Source: Bacteroidota bacterium (lineage in GTDB: Bacteria > Bacteroidota > Bacteroidia > Bacteroidales > P3). Taken from it: a stretch of DNA of 7,127 bases. The DNA lies in NCBI GenBank assembly GCA_030540495.1, contig JAUNWC010000072.1, positions 1 through 7,127 on the forward strand, given 5' to 3'. The stretch's first letter is position 1; each line of letters opens with the position of its first letter. Both the position numbers and the translations under genes were made by a program. Positions 6,475 to 7,127 of this stretch are shown here, piece after piece. The notes beneath the pieces are model-generated. The model saw only the letters and a program-made list of their open reading frames with translations, was not told the origin of the DNA and made no database searches.

Positions 6475-6524
6475 GACGCATAATCGTATAACAAAAAGTA
6501 ACGGCTTAGCCCTCCTATCTTAAC
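6475..6524 (-). repeat. 50-bp conserved core, copy 2
   Basis: Read on the minus strand it starts GTTAAGATAGGAGGGCTAAG and matches 108-157 at 46 of 50 positions. The two cores are therefore inverted repeats about 6.3 kb apart that bracket all seven protein genes. The ACGC/GCGT dyad of copy 1 is partly lost here, whereas GGC-TAA-GCC is kept with a changed loop. Confidence 0.9.
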
Positions 6525-6589
6525 TTATGCTAACTTATTACAACTTATAATAACCTATCTTAACCTATAATAACATATGCTAACTTATC

Positions 6590-6604
6590 GGAGCCATAGG
6601 CTCC
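6590..6604 (+). repeat. 15-nt GGAGCC hairpin in copy 2
   Basis: GGAGCC-ATA-GGCTCC is a perfect 6-bp stem with a 3-nt loop. Compared with 206-220 the fifth stem pair is G-C there and C-G here, a compensatory change. It is followed by AACCTATCCC, the same decamer that follows the copy 1 hairpin. Confidence 0.85.
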
Positions 6605-6645
6605 AACCTATCCCAGCCTATGCTAACCTAAAACAAGTTATAAAA

Positions 6646-6660
6646 GGAGGCTATTCCTCC
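6646..6660 (+). repeat. 15-nt GGAGG hairpin in copy 2
   Basis: GGAGG-CTATT-CCTCC has a 5-bp stem; the sixth pair of the other hairpins is lost (C opposite T). Total length is again 15 nt and it is again followed by AACCTAT. It is preceded by AAAA, as in copy 1. Confidence 0.8.
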
Positions 6661-6793
6661 AACCTATGCTAACCTATGCTAACTTATCAAAACATAGGGG
6701 AGGAGTTAAAAAAAAATTAAGTTGTTAAGATTTTCATTATAAGATGATTAGGTAAAGGTAGAATAAAAAAGTTAAAAAAAAGATTAGAAAAAG

Positions 6794-6825
6794 TTTGGTT
6801 AGAATGCAAAAAGGTTATAATTTTG
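6794..6825 (+). promoter_or_regulatory. rRNA operon promoter
   Basis: TTTG (6794-6797), a 20-bp spacer and TAATTTTG (6818-6825) followed by CA form a full match to the Bacteroidota promoter consensus. It is the best such match I found in the window. The start point would be near 6831-6833, about 245 nt before the 16S gene, so it most likely drives the rRNA operon. A 10-bp inverted repeat overlaps its spacer and -7 box. Confidence 0.75.
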
Positions 6826-6830
6826 CATTC
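6802..6830 (+). promoter_or_regulatory. Perfect dyad overlapping the rRNA promoter
   Basis: GAATGCAAAA (6802-6811) and TTTTGCATTC (6821-6830) are perfect 10-bp inverted arms with a 9-nt gap. The right arm contains the TTTTG of the -7 box and the left arm lies in the promoter spacer, which is where an operator would sit. Centre-to-centre distance is 19 bp, roughly two helical turns. The arms are mostly upstream of the start point, so a binding site is likelier than an RNA hairpin. Confidence 0.5.
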
Positions 6831-7075
6831 CCAAAGTTGAGGTGCGGATAAGAGTGAGAGGGGAGATACTTAATAGGGGGATTAGTTCATTGAGATAGTC
6901 ATTAATAAGACGGAATATAGAAAAAATGCAAAACCTAAGAAAAAAAAATAAGTAGCGTAAGGTTTAGGTAGGAAATGGTTGCTTCGAAGAGGGAGTGACA
7001 TAGAGATTTTTTACCACTTAGTCAATTTTGAGTTTGAGCTTTTTAAGGAAGAGGGGGAGAGGATAAAGATAATAT
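6831..7075 (+). other. 16S rRNA leader region
   Basis: This purine-rich non-coding stretch lies between the presumed start point and the 16S 5' end. A weak boxA-like string TGAGCTTTTTAA is at 7035-7046 and a short possible stem pairs 6931-6936 with 6959-6964. The GA-rich run at 7047-7064 could be the 5' half of the precursor processing stem, but its partner would lie beyond the window. No reading frame or tRNA is visible. Confidence 0.5.

Positions 7076-7127
<52 letters not shown>

Larger units (their letters stand above)
6522..6700 (+). repeat. Decamer array of copy 2
   Basis: Fifteen AACYTATNNN-type units start at 6522, 6532, 6542, 6552, 6562, 6572, 6582, 6605, 6615, 6625, 6635, 6661, 6671, 6681 and 6691. 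The strict 10-bp register is broken only by two 15-nt hairpins. The commonest spacer is GCT; others are TAC, AAT, CTT, CCC, AAA and CAA. The last unit (AACATAGGGG) has decayed and the array ends at about 6700. Confidence 0.9.
6441..6704 (-). repeat. Composite repeat element, copy 2
   Basis: This element lies between DUF5683 and the rRNA promoter. On the + strand it holds two terminator-like hairpins (6441-6466), the core inverted relative to copy 1 (6475-6524), seven decamers (6522-6589), a hairpin (6590-6604), four decamers (6605-6644), a hairpin (6646-6660) and four decamers (6661-6700). Unlike copy 1, decamers stand on only one side of the core. No reading frame is visible. The strand assignment follows the core. 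Confidence 0.85.

Overview
The window looks like an AT-rich chromosome segment of a member of the Bacteroidota, probably Bacteroidales. Four things point there: promoters of the TTTG / TAnnTTTG type instead of E. coli -35/-10 boxes, start codons without clear Shine-Dalgarno sequences, the families DUF3276 and DUF5683 that are typical of this phylum, and a 16S rRNA 5' end carrying GATGAACGCTAGCGG. I cannot resolve genus. All seven protein genes and the rRNA gene lie on the + strand.

Layout. 1-61: AT-rich sequence with nothing I can name. 62-276: a complex repeat element (copy 1). 295-3650: a three-gene cluster with short gaps (19 and 22 bp): dapB (lysine/diaminopimelate synthesis), a ROK-family sugar kinase and a secreted C69-family Ntn peptidase. 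3711-6434: a second cluster with its own promoter: a DUF3276 PUR-like nucleic-acid-binding protein, parA, parB (chromosome partition) and a DUF5683 envelope protein, spaced 20, 34 and 27 bp. 6441-6700: repeat element copy 2, starting with terminator-like hairpins. 6794-7075: a strong rRNA promoter with an inverted repeat across it, and a leader of about 245 nt. 7076-7127: the first bases of a 16S rRNA gene cut by the window edge.

The genes themselves are ordinary housekeeping genes. The unusual part is the pair of repeat elements that bracket the seven-gene block. Each is built from the same modules: (i) a degenerate decamer AACYTATNNN repeated at 10-bp spacing, (ii) 15-nt hairpins of the form GGAGSC-N3-GSCTCC inserted between decamers, with compensatory stem changes, (iii) a 50-bp unique core, 46/50 identical between copies and in opposite orientation, and (iv) a GGGTG terminator-like hairpin. 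In copy 1 the decamers run in opposite orientations on the two sides of the core, so the element can fold into a long imperfect cruciform or hairpin. I do not recognise this repeat family. A non-autonomous mobile or REP/MITE-like element, a phased protein-binding array, or a structured RNA are all possible.
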